DNA of 52,861 nucleotides, taken from contig CALVLV010000013.1 in NCBI GenBank assembly GCA_944341075.1, positions 1-52,861 on the forward strand, read 5' to 3'. This DNA is from an uncultured Clostridia bacterium. GTDB taxonomy: Bacteria > Bacillota > Clostridia > Christensenellales > Borkfalkiaceae. Positions 20,512 through 28,642 of the stretch are shown here, one piece after another; within the stretch, counting starts at the first letter, position 1; every line of letters begins with the position of its first letter. The notes under the pieces are model-generated. The model ran no database searches. It saw only the letters and a program-made list of their open reading frames with translations, and was not told the origin of the DNA. Position numbers and translations under genes: made by a program.

Positions 20512-20888
20512 GCTTTATAGTGGTGATGCTTCTCGCCGCCGCGGCGGGGCTTCTGGGCGGAATGGGCATGGGAGGCGGCACCGTACTCATTCCCGCGCTT
20601 ACAATATTTCTCGGGGTTCCGCAGCACGTGGCGCAGGCGGCAAATCTGTTCGCTTTTCTGCCCATGGCTGCCGTCAGCCTCAAAATACATTCGGCAAACG
20701 GACTGGTTCGCACGCGCGGCGCATTGCCCGTAATAATCCCCGCCGTGCTGCTATCGGTCGCGGGCGCGCTGGCCGCCTCGTTCACCCCGCCGCAGCTTTT
20801 AAAAAGGCTGTTCGGCGCGTTCCTAATAGTTCTCGCGTTGAAACAGTTATACGACATGCGTTCGCTGCTCAAGGGCAAAAAGCAATAA
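20508..20888 (+). CDS. Half-size TSUP (TauE/SafE-type) transporter, second subunit
   Basis: 126 residues from GTG 20508, overlapping the preceding stop as GTGA. It has the same four-helix layout as its partner and its own signature GGMGMGGGTVLIPAL (about residues 16-30), followed by VPQHVAQAANLFAF, the second conserved TSUP block. The pair therefore looks like the N and C repeats of a classical TSUP carrier made as two polypeptides from one mRNA. An upstream in-frame ATG would lie deep in the first gene and is not used. A strong hairpin terminator follows. Confidence 0.75.
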   Translation: MSFIVVMLLAAAAGLLGGMGMGGGTVLIPALTIFLGVPQHVAQAANLFAFLPMAAVSLKIHSANGLVRTRGALPVIIPAVLLSVAGALAASFTPPQLLKRLFGAFLIVLALKQLYDMRSLLKGKKQ

Positions 20889-20906
20889 TTTTTGTCTATA
20901 AATAAA

Positions 20907-20954
20907 AAAGCGCCACGGTGCGGCTCGCTTCATTCTGCCGCACCGTGGCGCTTT
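20907..20954. terminator. Bidirectional terminator
   Basis: A 17 bp stem (AAAGCGCCACGGTGCGG and its complement) with a 14 nt loop between the TSUP pair and the convergent flippase gene; TTTTTT follows on the minus strand. Confidence 0.85.
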
Positions 20955-20964
20955 ATGTAAAACT

Positions 20965-22518
20965 TTATTTCTGTATCTGTACGGCGCTGCCTGCCCGCTT
21001 TTTCTTCGGCCGCTTAAAAAGTTTTGTCTTTAAAAAGTTTATTGCCGGTTCGGGCGAATACGCGCCCGCCGCAAGAAAGGCTGCCGCCGCAAATGCGGCC
21101 ACCGCCAGTGCCGCAACTATCAGGCAGGCAAGCGGCGGCATATAATTTTTTATCAGCCCCATCAGCACTCTTCCAAAGGCGCAGCACAGCGCGCACGCCG
21201 CCGCGCACCTTAAAGAGTAGCCGAACACCTTTACGCGCGGGCACAGCTTTTTCAAAAGCCGCATGTTCAGCGCCGCGGTTATCACAAAGCTCGCCGCCTG
21301 CCCCGCAACGTAGGAATACACCCCTATTACGGGCGTCAGGGCGGCAAGGCAGGCAAGCATTGCCGCCGCGCCGAAAAAGTAGTAAACAAGCGTAGATTTT
21401 TCCCTGTTCATGGAATTGAGCACCGTGCCGGTTATCATCGAAAGACACATCGGCACGAGTATAAGGCAGCAGTTCTGCACTATTTCGCCGCTCAGCGCGT
21501 CAGAAAACAGTACTTCGCCCACCGTGCCGCCCAGCGCAAACAAAAAGGGTATCAGCGCAAAGGCTATTGCCACAGCGGCCCTCAGCGACTTTTCCACGTC
21601 GGCGCGTAAAAGTTCGGTGCGGTTTTTGTAAAAGTTTTCCGAAAGTTCTGGCGCAAGCACAACGGCTATGCTGCCTATCAGCGAAGAGGGAATGAACAGT
21701 ATGGGCACCGCCATGCCCGCCGCCACGCCGTACAGCGCCACGGCCTCAGAATCGCTCATGCCGCACATCTTTACCAGCAAAAAGGGCATCAGCACCGCCA
21801 CCAGCGAGTTTAAAAGGGAGGAAGAGGTGCGCATCGCCGTTATCGGCAGCGAGGATGAAAGCAGCGGCTTGAGCTGTTTTGAAGGGTTTACAAGCTTTCC
21901 GCCCTTTTTAAAGTACCATATAAGCGACACTGCAAACGAAAACACGTAAGATACGAACACCGCAATGCCCGCAAGCCGCGCGCCGTCGGCGGCGTCCGCC
22001 GCCCCTGCCACCAGTATGCTGCCCAGCACCACCATCAGCCCGTCCTCGGCAAGCTCTATCAGCGAATAGGGCATGAACTGCCTGTCTCCCCAGAACGCGC
22101 CGCGCATCACCGCGTATACAGAGGTGAGTATCAGCCCGGGCAGTATTATAAGAAAGACTTCAAGGCACCTTCCGTCTGAAAACAAAAAGCCGAAGTAATC
22201 GCGCAGGCAGAATATCAGTATGCATATGGGCAGGGTGAATATCAGCGTGCTCACTATACCTGCCGTTACCACGGCGTTTTTGCCCGCCGTGTTGCCAAGC
22301 GCGTTCTGCTTGGTTATCAGCCGCGAAACCGTGACAGGCACGCCGCTGGAAGATACCGTAAGGAATACCGAAAAAACCGAAAGCGCTATCTGGTATATGC
22401 CCAGCCCCTCGGCGCCTATCAGCCTTGAAAGCACTATGCGGTATATAAAGCTAAGCGTCTTTTCAATGGTGGAAAAGACTGTGACCTGTGCGGTCGTCTT
22501 GTAGATACTTGTACTCAT
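20965..22518 (-). CDS. spoVB: SpoVB-like polysaccharide/lipid II flippase (MOP superfamily)
   Basis: 517 residues from ATG 22518, matching the usual 518 of SpoVB. An upstream in-frame extension to 22713 lacks hydrophobic or conserved sequence and is rejected. The N-terminus (TVFSTIEKTLSFIYRIVLSRLIGAEGLGIYQ) is the classic MurJ/SpoVB/Wzx opening, and 13-14 membrane helices follow. SpoVB translocates lipid-linked precursors for spore cortex; vegetative paralogues (YkvU, MurJ/Ytg) are similar, so the precise substrate is inferred. The C-terminus is basic, as expected for a cytosolic tail. The ribosome site is weak. Spo0A lies nearby (23.9 kb), in keeping with a sporulating host. Confidence 0.75.
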   Translation of the reverse strand: MSTSIYKTTAQVTVFSTIEKTLSFIYRIVLSRLIGAEGLGIYQIALSVFSVFLTVSSSGVPVTVSRLITKQNALGNTAGKNAVVTAGIVSTLIFTLPICILIFCLRDYFGFLFSDGRCLEVFLIILPGLILTSVYAVMRGAFWGDRQFMPYSLIELAEDGLMVVLGSILVAGAADAADGARLAGIAVFVSYVFSFAVSLIWYFKKGGKLVNPSKQLKPLLSSSLPITAMRTSSSLLNSLVAVLMPFLLVKMCGMSDSEAVALYGVAAGMAVPILFIPSSLIGSIAVVLAPELSENFYKNRTELLRADVEKSLRAAVAIAFALIPFLFALGGTVGEVLFSDALSGEIVQNCCLILVPMCLSMITGTVLNSMNREKSTLVYYFFGAAAMLACLAALTPVIGVYSYVAGQAASFVITAALNMRLLKKLCPRVKVFGYSLRCAAACALCCAFGRVLMGLIKNYMPPLACLIVAALAVAAFAAAAFLAAGAYSPEPAINFLKTKLFKRPKKKRAGSAVQIQK

Positions 22519-22632
22519 CACCAATATTCTACAGTTTTCGCGCGCGGGATATGAGCGGCGGGGAATATTGCTTTGAAAAAATGTTTGCGTACATGCACTT
22601 ATCGCCGCCCTGCGGCATAAAATATACCTGTC

Positions 22633-22932
22633 ATGTGTTCCTATAAACTTCAGCCTGAAAAAAACAGGTTCTGCAGGGTGCCCGAAGGCTGCACCCAAGC
22701 AGCGCTTGCACAATTTTTATGCGCGCCCTTTTGCGGCGAAGTGCACGCGGGCGCGGTAGTCACCGTGTCGCAGGGGGAATTTTTTGCGTATTCCGCGCGC
22801 GTTGGCGACGACTATGCCTCGCTCGCCTCAAAATTCGGAGTGGAGGAGGAGCTTTTAAAAAGGGTGAACGCAGGCCGCGTAATCTACCCTACATGCACTG
22901 TATATATACCCTCCCCGCCGCAGAAACCGTAA
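22633..22932 (+). CDS. Small LysM-domain protein
   Basis: 99 residues without a signal peptide. The C-terminal half (about residues 50-95: YSARVGDDYASLASKFGV, then a Leu/Asn-Ala region and YPTCTVYIP) fits a single LysM fold, which binds N-acetylglucosamine chains in peptidoglycan or spore cortex. The N-terminal half has five cysteines and repeats the same rhythm weakly (CRVPEGCTQAALAQFLCA), so it may be a second, degenerate LysM. Lack of a secretion signal is common for forespore or mother-cell LysM proteins that assemble on the spore. It is divergent from the SpoVB-like gene. A sporulation role is inference from context only. Confidence 0.5.
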   Translation: MCSYKLQPEKNRFCRVPEGCTQAALAQFLCAPFCGEVHAGAVVTVSQGEFFAYSARVGDDYASLASKFGVEEELLKRVNAGRVIYPTCTVYIPSPPQKP

Positions 22933-23033
22933 AGGCGGGCAGTAAATTTAATCGCGTACTCTACATATAATGTAATTATAAAGGGCGCCCCGCCACAGCG
23001 GCGGGAGCGGCCGTATCAGAAACGGAGGTCAAA

Positions 23034-23687
23034 ATGTCATTCTTTTCCAATTTTCAGTCGGATAAGTGTCCCGGCGCAATAAGCGGAAACCCGCTTAACG
23101 GACTGTGTGAAAAAGTGTGCATTCAGGCACAAAAGATTTTCGATGCCTGCATAAAGCAGATACAGCTTGAAAATTACACGCTTACCCTCACAGACCTCGT
23201 TCCCGCCGATCCTACATACCCCATGACTTTTATAAGCGCAAAATCGCTAACTTCCGCGGGCACGCTCACAGCTCTCAGCGTAGACCGCCTTGCAGATAAG
23301 CCCGGCTGCGCCCGCGTGCAGGCAACCGTCAACATCCCCGTGGAAGTGCTCTATACAGACGCCAACGGCACGGACGGCAGCGCCCAGGCCACCATAAGCG
23401 TAAAACAGGATGTGCTCCTTCATGTGCCCGCCCCTTCGATAATGCCGTATAAAATTACTGCCGAAGTGAGCGCCGTGTGTGCCGAGGGCACGTTCAACGA
23501 GGGCGAAAATACCTTTACCGTAAACGCGTGCGTGACCATCATTTTAAAGGTGTCAACTGATGTTCAGCTGCTTTTGCCCAGCTACGGGTATTGCGCCATT
23601 CCGCCTGCACAGGACTATTCTCAGGAGGTATGCGCGGGATTTTTTGAACTGCCCCTCTATCCTCAGGGCAAAAACTGCTCCCGCTGA
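23034..23687 (+). CDS. Hypothetical protein, possibly spore-coat related
   Basis: 217 residues, no signal peptide, no membrane helix, preceded by a good ribosome site (ACGGAGG). The N-terminus contains paired cysteines around CEKVCIQAQKIFDACIKQIQ. The remainder is beta-rich with alternating hydrophobic and Thr/Ser residues and evenly spaced Val/Ile strands, including a long run of TVNACVTIILKVSTDVQLLL. This composition reminds me of the SPOCS/DUF3794-like proteins attached to spores in clostridia, but I cannot confirm a domain. It sits between a LysM protein and Spo0A, which is the main reason to suspect a sporulation link. An AT-rich stretch upstream contains TATAAT at 22966-22971 without a good -35 partner. 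Confidence 0.45.
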   Translation: MSFFSNFQSDKCPGAISGNPLNGLCEKVCIQAQKIFDACIKQIQLENYTLTLTDLVPADPTYPMTFISAKSLTSAGTLTALSVDRLADKPGCARVQATVNIPVEVLYTDANGTDGSAQATISVKQDVLLHVPAPSIMPYKITAEVSAVCAEGTFNEGENTFTVNACVTIILKVSTDVQLLLPSYGYCAIPPAQDYSQEVCAGFFELPLYPQGKNCSR

Positions 23688-23828
23688 ATATTGCCTTGCC
23701 TGAACTTCTGCATACCTGCGGTTGTAAGGCTTTTCAATAGGCTGCAGGCACTTAAGCATCGGCTTTTTTCGGGGCAATCTAATATATACCCACGGGTTGC
23801 CGTTAAAAATAAATTCTCCTTAAAAATA

Positions 23829-23856
23829 ATCGGGCGCGCCGTGCGGCGCGCCCGAT
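23829..23856 (-). terminator. Terminator, mainly for the spo0A transcript
   Basis: A 12 bp perfect stem around GTGC. On the minus strand it is followed by ATTATTTTTAA. It also lies 141 bp after the plus-strand hypothetical gene. Confidence 0.65.
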
Positions 23857-23952
23857 TAAGCTGTGTTTTGGTGAATTATCATATCAAGTGCAACAGGAGA
23901 GATAATTTGATTTGTTTTATTCCCGCTTTACATGCGAGGGTGCCTGTGGCGT

Positions 23953-24732
23953 TCAGAATTCGTTGTTCAGCTTCTGGGCATAGTGAAAAACAAACTCGGT
24001 TATAGTGGGCACGCCCTTTGCAGACTTTATCCTTGCCGTATAATTTGCGGCAAGTTCCCTTTTGTCGGTGCTTGCCCAGGCGCGGTTTATGGCGTTCTGC
24101 ATGGCGCGCTCAACGCTGTTTTCCGTCTTTCCGTAATTTTTGCCGATTATCCTGCACACATGCTGAACAGGCTGTTTCATTATTATCGCGATAGCTTCTG
24201 TAAGATATCTGTAACCCACGCATTTAGAGCTTATCCCTACCTTGTCAAGCTCGCCCGTTATGCGCCTTAACAACCTTTTTTCGTCAAGTTTTTCCGGCGG
24301 CGACGCGGTTGTTTTGACAGTGCGCTCTCTGCGCGAAGATATCACCGTCATTGTTATGCAAAGGAAGTCGGCCACCGACTTTGCCGAAAAGCCGTTGCGG
24401 TTCTTATCCAGTATAAAGTCTGCGCCGTTTTCCCTCGCTGCGTCGCAGCAAGGTTTGTTTTCGCCGTCGCATATGGCAAGCGTGTAGGGGTGGGGAGCAG
24501 CCCCTGCCTTTTTAAGCTTTTTTAAAAATTCAAGGCTTTCGCCGCTGCCGGCGCAGTCCATGTCCAATACGGCACAGTCGGGCTGCATATCTTTTATGCA
24601 TTGCATCGCCCTTTCTGAATTGTTTGTTACACCCACTATGGCAAAACTTTCATTCTGCGCGATCTCGTTGATTATTTTACCGCATGCTTCCGGGTCGTCC
24701 TCAATCAGCATTATGGTCAGTTTGTCGTCCAT
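23953..24732 (-). CDS. spo0A: Sporulation master regulator Spo0A (diverged receiver)
   Basis: 259 residues. N-terminal receiver domain (1-120): acidic pocket E11-D12-D13, phospho-acceptor Asp57 in AVLDMDC, and Lys in FILDKN. The usual Pro after the Asp and after the Lys are both missing, so the receiver is diverged. C-terminal domain (about 150-259) is clearly Spo0A-type: VGISSKCVGYRYLTEAI, then TENSVERAMQNAINRAW (recognition-helix region) and KGVPTITEFVFHYAQKL. In Bacillota the phosphorylated protein binds 0A boxes and starts sporulation. GAGGTT precedes ATG 24732, and TATAAT at 24764-24769 (minus) is a possible -10 without a sigma-A -35. No SpoIVB gene is visible next to it, unlike the common clostridial order. 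Confidence 0.8.
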   Translation of the reverse strand: MDDKLTIMLIEDDPEACGKIINEIAQNESFAIVGVTNNSERAMQCIKDMQPDCAVLDMDCAGSGESLEFLKKLKKAGAAPHPYTLAICDGENKPCCDAARENGADFILDKNRNGFSAKSVADFLCITMTVISSRRERTVKTTASPPEKLDEKRLLRRITGELDKVGISSKCVGYRYLTEAIAIIMKQPVQHVCRIIGKNYGKTENSVERAMQNAINRAWASTDKRELAANYTARIKSAKGVPTITEFVFHYAQKLNNEF

Positions 24733-25268
24733 AGTTCAACCTCTGTTTTTCGTTCATTGCAAAATTATAGGGCAGGGCAGATATTCTGCCCGCGGCGGGC
24801 CGCAACATGAGCGCCCTGCGGAGGGGGGAGGATACGCTGTTGCACAGTCATGCCTTATTGTAATTGCTTATAACCAGATCCGTATATATAATAACATTTT
24901 ACAAGTCAAAAAACAACATTAAATTAAAATAATAATAAAAACTTCTTTTTTATTTCATTTTCTTCATGCGATTTTTCCGGGAACATAATATTTCCGGCCA
25001 TTACGCTGCGCGTTCATTAAATACTTTTTGCGTGCGGAATGTGACATCTGCGTGCCCGTTATTTAATAATTTTGAAGGACTTTTTCGGCATTTTTGGCTT
25101 ATTTCGCAGTACTATGTGTAACATAATTCAAAAAACTCTGCTCAATTCCCTTCGGGTGCGGCTTTGGGAGCGCGAGCGCTGTCAGTGCTTAAGTAGAATA
25201 TAAATTGTCTTTTTTTGGTTAAAAAAACGCTTTTCAAAACAGGGTGCTCTGTGCTATTATTTTTATAT
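24733..25268. other. Long AT-rich intergenic region upstream of spo0A and the phosphoesterase
   Basis: 536 bp with no supported gene. It holds a minus-strand TATAAT (24764-24769), a poly-A/T tract around 24895-24960 and a 19 bp motif with a dyad (25108-25126) repeated elsewhere in the window. A region this long is normal for the multi-promoter control of spo0A, but no clear 0A box was found by eye. Confidence 0.5.
25108..25126 (+). repeat. 19 bp dyad-containing motif, copy 1
   Basis: AGTACTATGTGTAACATAA is identical at 39300-39318. Its core TATGT-gta-ACATA is an inverted repeat, like a regulator operator. This copy lies between divergent spo0A and the phosphoesterase gene. Confidence 0.6.
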
Positions 25269-25964
25269 ATGACAGTTTATTCAATAAGCGATCTGCACCT
25301 TTCCGGCGTGAACCCCAAGCCCATGAACATATTCGGCGAAGGCTGGGAAGGGCACTTTGAAAAAATATGTGCCGATTGGAACGAAAAAGTTTCAGATGAA
25401 GACATCGTTCTCATCTGCGGCGACATAAGCTGGGGCATCACCCTTGAAGAGGGATTGTTCGACTTAGGGCGCCTTAAGCCCCTTAAGGGTAAAAAGGTCT
25501 TTATAAAGGGCAACCACGACTATTGGTGGAACGGCATTACAAAGCTCCGCGACCGCGCGCCCGACGATACCTTCTTTTTCCTTCAGAACGACTGCGTAAA
25601 GTTCGGGGGCGTCGTCATCTGCGGTTCGCGCGGCTGGACTTGCCCCGGCAGTCCCGACTATACCGAACAGGACAACAAGATCTACCTGCGCGAGGCCGAG
25701 CGCTTCAAATTATGTTTTGCCCAGGCGGCAAAGGTGCGGGAAGAGGGCGACAGGCTGGTCGCCATGATCCACTATCCGCCATACAGCTTAAAGTACGGCG
25801 ATACGCTGTTCACGCAGCTGTTTGAAGAGAACGGGGTAGACGTGGCGGTGTTCGGGCACATTCACGGCGAGGCGTTTTTCCCTTTCCGCAGCCAAAAAAA
25901 CGGAGTGGAGTACGTGCTCACTTCGTGCGATAAAGTCGGCTTTAGGCTGCAGAAAATATTGTGA
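25269..25964 (+). CDS. Calcineurin-like metallophosphoesterase
   Basis: 231 residues from ATG 25269. A longer frame from TTG 25215 adds an unconvincing hydrophobic leader. The dinuclear metal site motifs are all present in order: SDLH (Asp8, His10), GDISWG, GNHDYWW, an MIHYPPYS block and FGHIHG near the C-terminus. The enzyme hydrolyses a phosphomono- or diester in the cytosol; the WW after the GNHD and the short length place it with the YkuE/predicted clostridial phosphohydrolase group rather than YfcE or SbcD. Substrate unknown. There is no Shine-Dalgarno sequence; TATTAT lies 8 bp upstream of the start, so the mRNA may be nearly leaderless. Confidence 0.8.
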   Translation: MTVYSISDLHLSGVNPKPMNIFGEGWEGHFEKICADWNEKVSDEDIVLICGDISWGITLEEGLFDLGRLKPLKGKKVFIKGNHDYWWNGITKLRDRAPDDTFFFLQNDCVKFGGVVICGSRGWTCPGSPDYTEQDNKIYLREAERFKLCFAQAAKVREEGDRLVAMIHYPPYSLKYGDTLFTQLFEENGVDVAVFGHIHGEAFFPFRSQKNGVEYVLTSCDKVGFRLQKIL

Positions 25965-26041
25965 TATCTTTTGCCTCATGCCCGTTCCGCGCGCGGCGCA
26001 CGGCATGCTGTAAATTTACTTGCTCAAATTTTATTTTTTGC

Positions 26042-26070
26042 TTTACTTTACCCTTCGGGTATGGTATAAT
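26042..26070 (+). promoter_or_regulatory. Promoter of the pyr operon
   Basis: TTTACT (26042-26047), 17 bp spacer, extended -10 TGGTATAAT (26062-26070). The start point would leave a leader of about 315 nt before pyrB. Confidence 0.65.
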
Positions 26071-26390
26071 CTACAACAAAGAAAAATTCAGTTTGCGCCG
26101 TGCCTTTTGTGCTTGTCTGCACATGCCGCGGCGCGACGTTCAAGAGAAGGTTATGGCGGCGATTTTTGCTGGTGCGCAGGCCCTTTGCCCGTGCAAAAAA
26201 AATATATCGGCACACGTTATCAGGCGGACTTACCGTTCGGTTTTTGCTTTTTAAGCCGTGCGGAATAGCCGCCTTTTTTGTGTGCGGCGCGCAGGCGCGC
26301 TCATATTTTTCCGCGCGCCGTCGCCGGGCGTAAGCGCGCTATCGTTTATAACCAATTTTACATAGTCAACAAAAGTTTAAAGAGGATCTT
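26071..26390 (+). promoter_or_regulatory. Structured leader of the pyr operon, possible attenuator
   Basis: 320 nt without a supported gene. Features seen: TTCAAGAGAAGGTT (26138-26151), weakly like the PyrR-binding loop; AGGCGG (26222-26227) able to pair with CCGCCT (26269-26274), followed by a six-T run; and a second 8 bp stem CGGCGCGC/GCGCGCCG (26285-26320). Long leaders that end transcription when UMP is high are standard for pyr operons of Bacillota. The match to the PyrR site is imperfect and pyrR is not in this window, so the mechanism is an inference. Confidence 0.4.
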
Positions 26391-27320
26391 ATGCTTAAAG
26401 GAAAAGACTTGCTGGGGCTGTATGGCGCCTCGGCGGAGGAGATCTGCGAAATTCTTGACAGAACTGCGCAGATGAAGGCGCTTTTGCTGCGCGGCGGCAA
26501 GGCCGAAAGCGTGCTCCGCGGCTGCGCGCTTGTAACGCTCTTCTACGAAAACAGTACCAGAACGCGCACATCTTTCGAACTTGCCGGCAAATATCTCGGC
26601 GCTGCCGAGGTAAACGTGTCCGCCGCCTCAAGCTCGGTGCAGAAGGGCGAAACGCTCATAGATACCGGCCGCACGCTCGACGATATGAAGATAGACTTCA
26701 TCGCCATCCGTCATCCGCTTGCGGGCGCGCCCAAGCTGCTTGCCGAAAACGTGCACGCCTCGGTCATCAACGCGGGCGACGGCATGAACGAACACCCCAC
26801 GCAGGCGCTTTTGGATATGTTCACCATGCGCGAAAAGTTCGGCGGAATAAAGGGGCTTAAAGTTGCCATTCTCGGCGACATAAAGCACAGCCGCGTGGCA
26901 AAGTCCAACCTGTTCGGGCTTACAAAGCTGGGTGCCGAAGTATATATGTATGCTCCCCGCACGTTGATGCCCAGGGACATAGAAAAGTTGGGCGCGCATG
27001 TATGTTCGTCCATGGAAGAGGCGATAGAGGGCGCCAACTGCATAATGGGGCTGAGAATACAACTCGAGCGTCAGAAGGGCGGGCTTTTCCCTTCTCTCTC
27101 CGAATACAGCAAATTTTACGGCGTAAAGGACGGCATGCTCGGCAGGGCTGCAAAGGGCGCCATAGTAATGCACCCCGGCCCCGTCAACCGCGGCATCGAG
27201 CTTACGCCCTCGCTGATAGACGGCGAAAGCAGCGTGATAAACGAACAGGTCACCAACGGCCTGGCAACGCGCATGGCTCTTTTAAGCCTGCTCAGGGAGT
27301 ACAGGGAGAAGAATTTATGA
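26391..27320 (+). CDS. pyrB: Aspartate carbamoyltransferase catalytic subunit
   Basis: 309 residues, standard length. STRTRTSFELAGKYLGA (about residues 47-63) is the carbamoyl-phosphate binding loop, HPTQALLDMFT (about 131-141) contributes to the active site, and HPGPVNRGIEL near the C-terminus is the aspartate-binding loop. It condenses carbamoyl phosphate with aspartate to give carbamoyl-aspartate, the committed step of pyrimidine synthesis. No pyrI regulatory chain is encoded nearby, so the enzyme is probably an unregulated trimer as in Bacillus. GAGGATC precedes the ATG. First gene of the operon; its stop overlaps pyrC (ATGA). Confidence 0.95.
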   Translation: MLKGKDLLGLYGASAEEICEILDRTAQMKALLLRGGKAESVLRGCALVTLFYENSTRTRTSFELAGKYLGAAEVNVSAASSSVQKGETLIDTGRTLDDMKIDFIAIRHPLAGAPKLLAENVHASVINAGDGMNEHPTQALLDMFTMREKFGGIKGLKVAILGDIKHSRVAKSNLFGLTKLGAEVYMYAPRTLMPRDIEKLGAHVCSSMEEAIEGANCIMGLRIQLERQKGGLFPSLSEYSKFYGVKDGMLGRAAKGAIVMHPGPVNRGIELTPSLIDGESSVINEQVTNGLATRMALLSLLREYREKNL

Positions 27321-28585
27321 AATATGTAATAAAGAACGGCAGCGTCGTATTCCGCGACGGCGTAAAAAAGTGCGATATACTGGTAGAGGACGGCAAAATA
27401 GCAAGGCTGGCGGAAGATATTCCCGCCGAAGGCGAGGTAATAGACGCCGAGGGGATGCATGTGTTCCCCGGGCTTATAGATATGCACGTCCACCTGCGCG
27501 AACCGGGATTTGAGGGCAAGGAAGATATCGAAAGCGGCTCCAGGGCCGCCGTTGCGGGCGGCTTTACACAGATATGCTGCATGCCCAACACCAACCCCGT
27601 AAACGACAACGCCGTTGTCACCACCTATATAAAGTACCGCGCACAGCAGGTAAACTTGTGCAAAGTGCACCCCATAGGCAGCATAACCAAGGGCGAAAAG
27701 GGCGAGGAGCTTGCCGAAATAGGCAAGATGGCACAGGCAGGCGCCGTTGCCATAAGCGACGACGGCCGCTCCGTAATGGATTCCAAGATAATGCGCCTTG
27801 CCATGGAGTATGCCGCAGGCTTCAATTTAAAGTGCCTGTGCCACTGCGAAGACGAAAACCTTGTAGACGGTGGAGTGGTGAACGAGGGGCTCAACTCAAC
27901 GCTCACCGGTCTCAAGGGCAGCATACGCGCGGCGGAAGATATAATGATCGCCCGCGAGATCTGCCTTTCGGAGAGTCTTGATATCCCCGTGCACATATGC
28001 CACGTGTCCACATACAGCGGTATAGAGCTCATCCGCAGCGCCAAGGCGCGCGGCGTAAAGGTGACTGCCGAAAGCTGCCCGCACTACTTTTGGCTGACTG
28101 ACGACGTGATCACGGGCTTTGATACCTATACCAAGGTAAACCCGCCCATCAGGGAAGAGGTCGACAGACAGGCCGTGGCCGCCGCGCTCAAGGACGGCAC
28201 TCTCGATTGCATAGTCACCGACCACGCCCCCCATTCCAAAAAGGATAAGCAGGTGGAATACAGCCTTGCGGCGTTCGGCATCAGCGGAATAGAGACCAGC
28301 TTTTCGCTTTCTTATACAAAGCTGGTAAAGGAGGGCGACCTCACTCTGCCCGAACTTGCCGAAAGAATGAGCGGAGCGCCCGCGCGCATACTCGGCCTTG
28401 ACGGCGGAAAGATAGAGGAAGGCGGCGTTGCCGACCTTACAATAGCCGACCTTGCGGCAAGGTATGTTATAGACGGAGAAAAGTTTATTTCAAAGGGCAA
28501 GAACACGCCCTTTAACGGAACGGAAGTTTACGGCAAAGTGGCTTATACCATAGTTGACGGAAACATAAAATACAGGGCGGAATAA
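27317..28585 (+). CDS. pyrC: Dihydroorotase
   Basis: 422 residues from ATG 27317, overlapping the pyrB stop; frames extending further upstream run through pyrB and are not used. It is a class I amidohydrolase with a TIM barrel: DMHVHLREPGFEGKED (metal-binding HxH and substrate Arg), CMPNTNP, a His in HCEDENL, HICHVST, and the catalytic Asp in DHAPHSKKDK. It closes carbamoyl-aspartate to dihydroorotate in the cytosol. AGGGAGAAGAA is the ribosome site inside the end of pyrB. Coupled translation with pyrB suggests channelled production. Confidence 0.95.
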   Translation: MKYVIKNGSVVFRDGVKKCDILVEDGKIARLAEDIPAEGEVIDAEGMHVFPGLIDMHVHLREPGFEGKEDIESGSRAAVAGGFTQICCMPNTNPVNDNAVVTTYIKYRAQQVNLCKVHPIGSITKGEKGEELAEIGKMAQAGAVAISDDGRSVMDSKIMRLAMEYAAGFNLKCLCHCEDENLVDGGVVNEGLNSTLTGLKGSIRAAEDIMIAREICLSESLDIPVHICHVSTYSGIELIRSAKARGVKVTAESCPHYFWLTDDVITGFDTYTKVNPPIREEVDRQAVAAALKDGTLDCIVTDHAPHSKKDKQVEYSLAAFGISGIETSFSLSYTKLVKEGDLTLPELAERMSGAPARILGLDGGKIEEGGVADLTIADLAARYVIDGEKFISKGKNTPFNGTEVYGKVAYTIVDGNIKYRAE

Positions 28586-28642
28586 GCTGCTGCAAAAGGG
28601 CTGCTTTAAAAGAGAGAATAATTTTTGTGTGAGGATCAGAAA

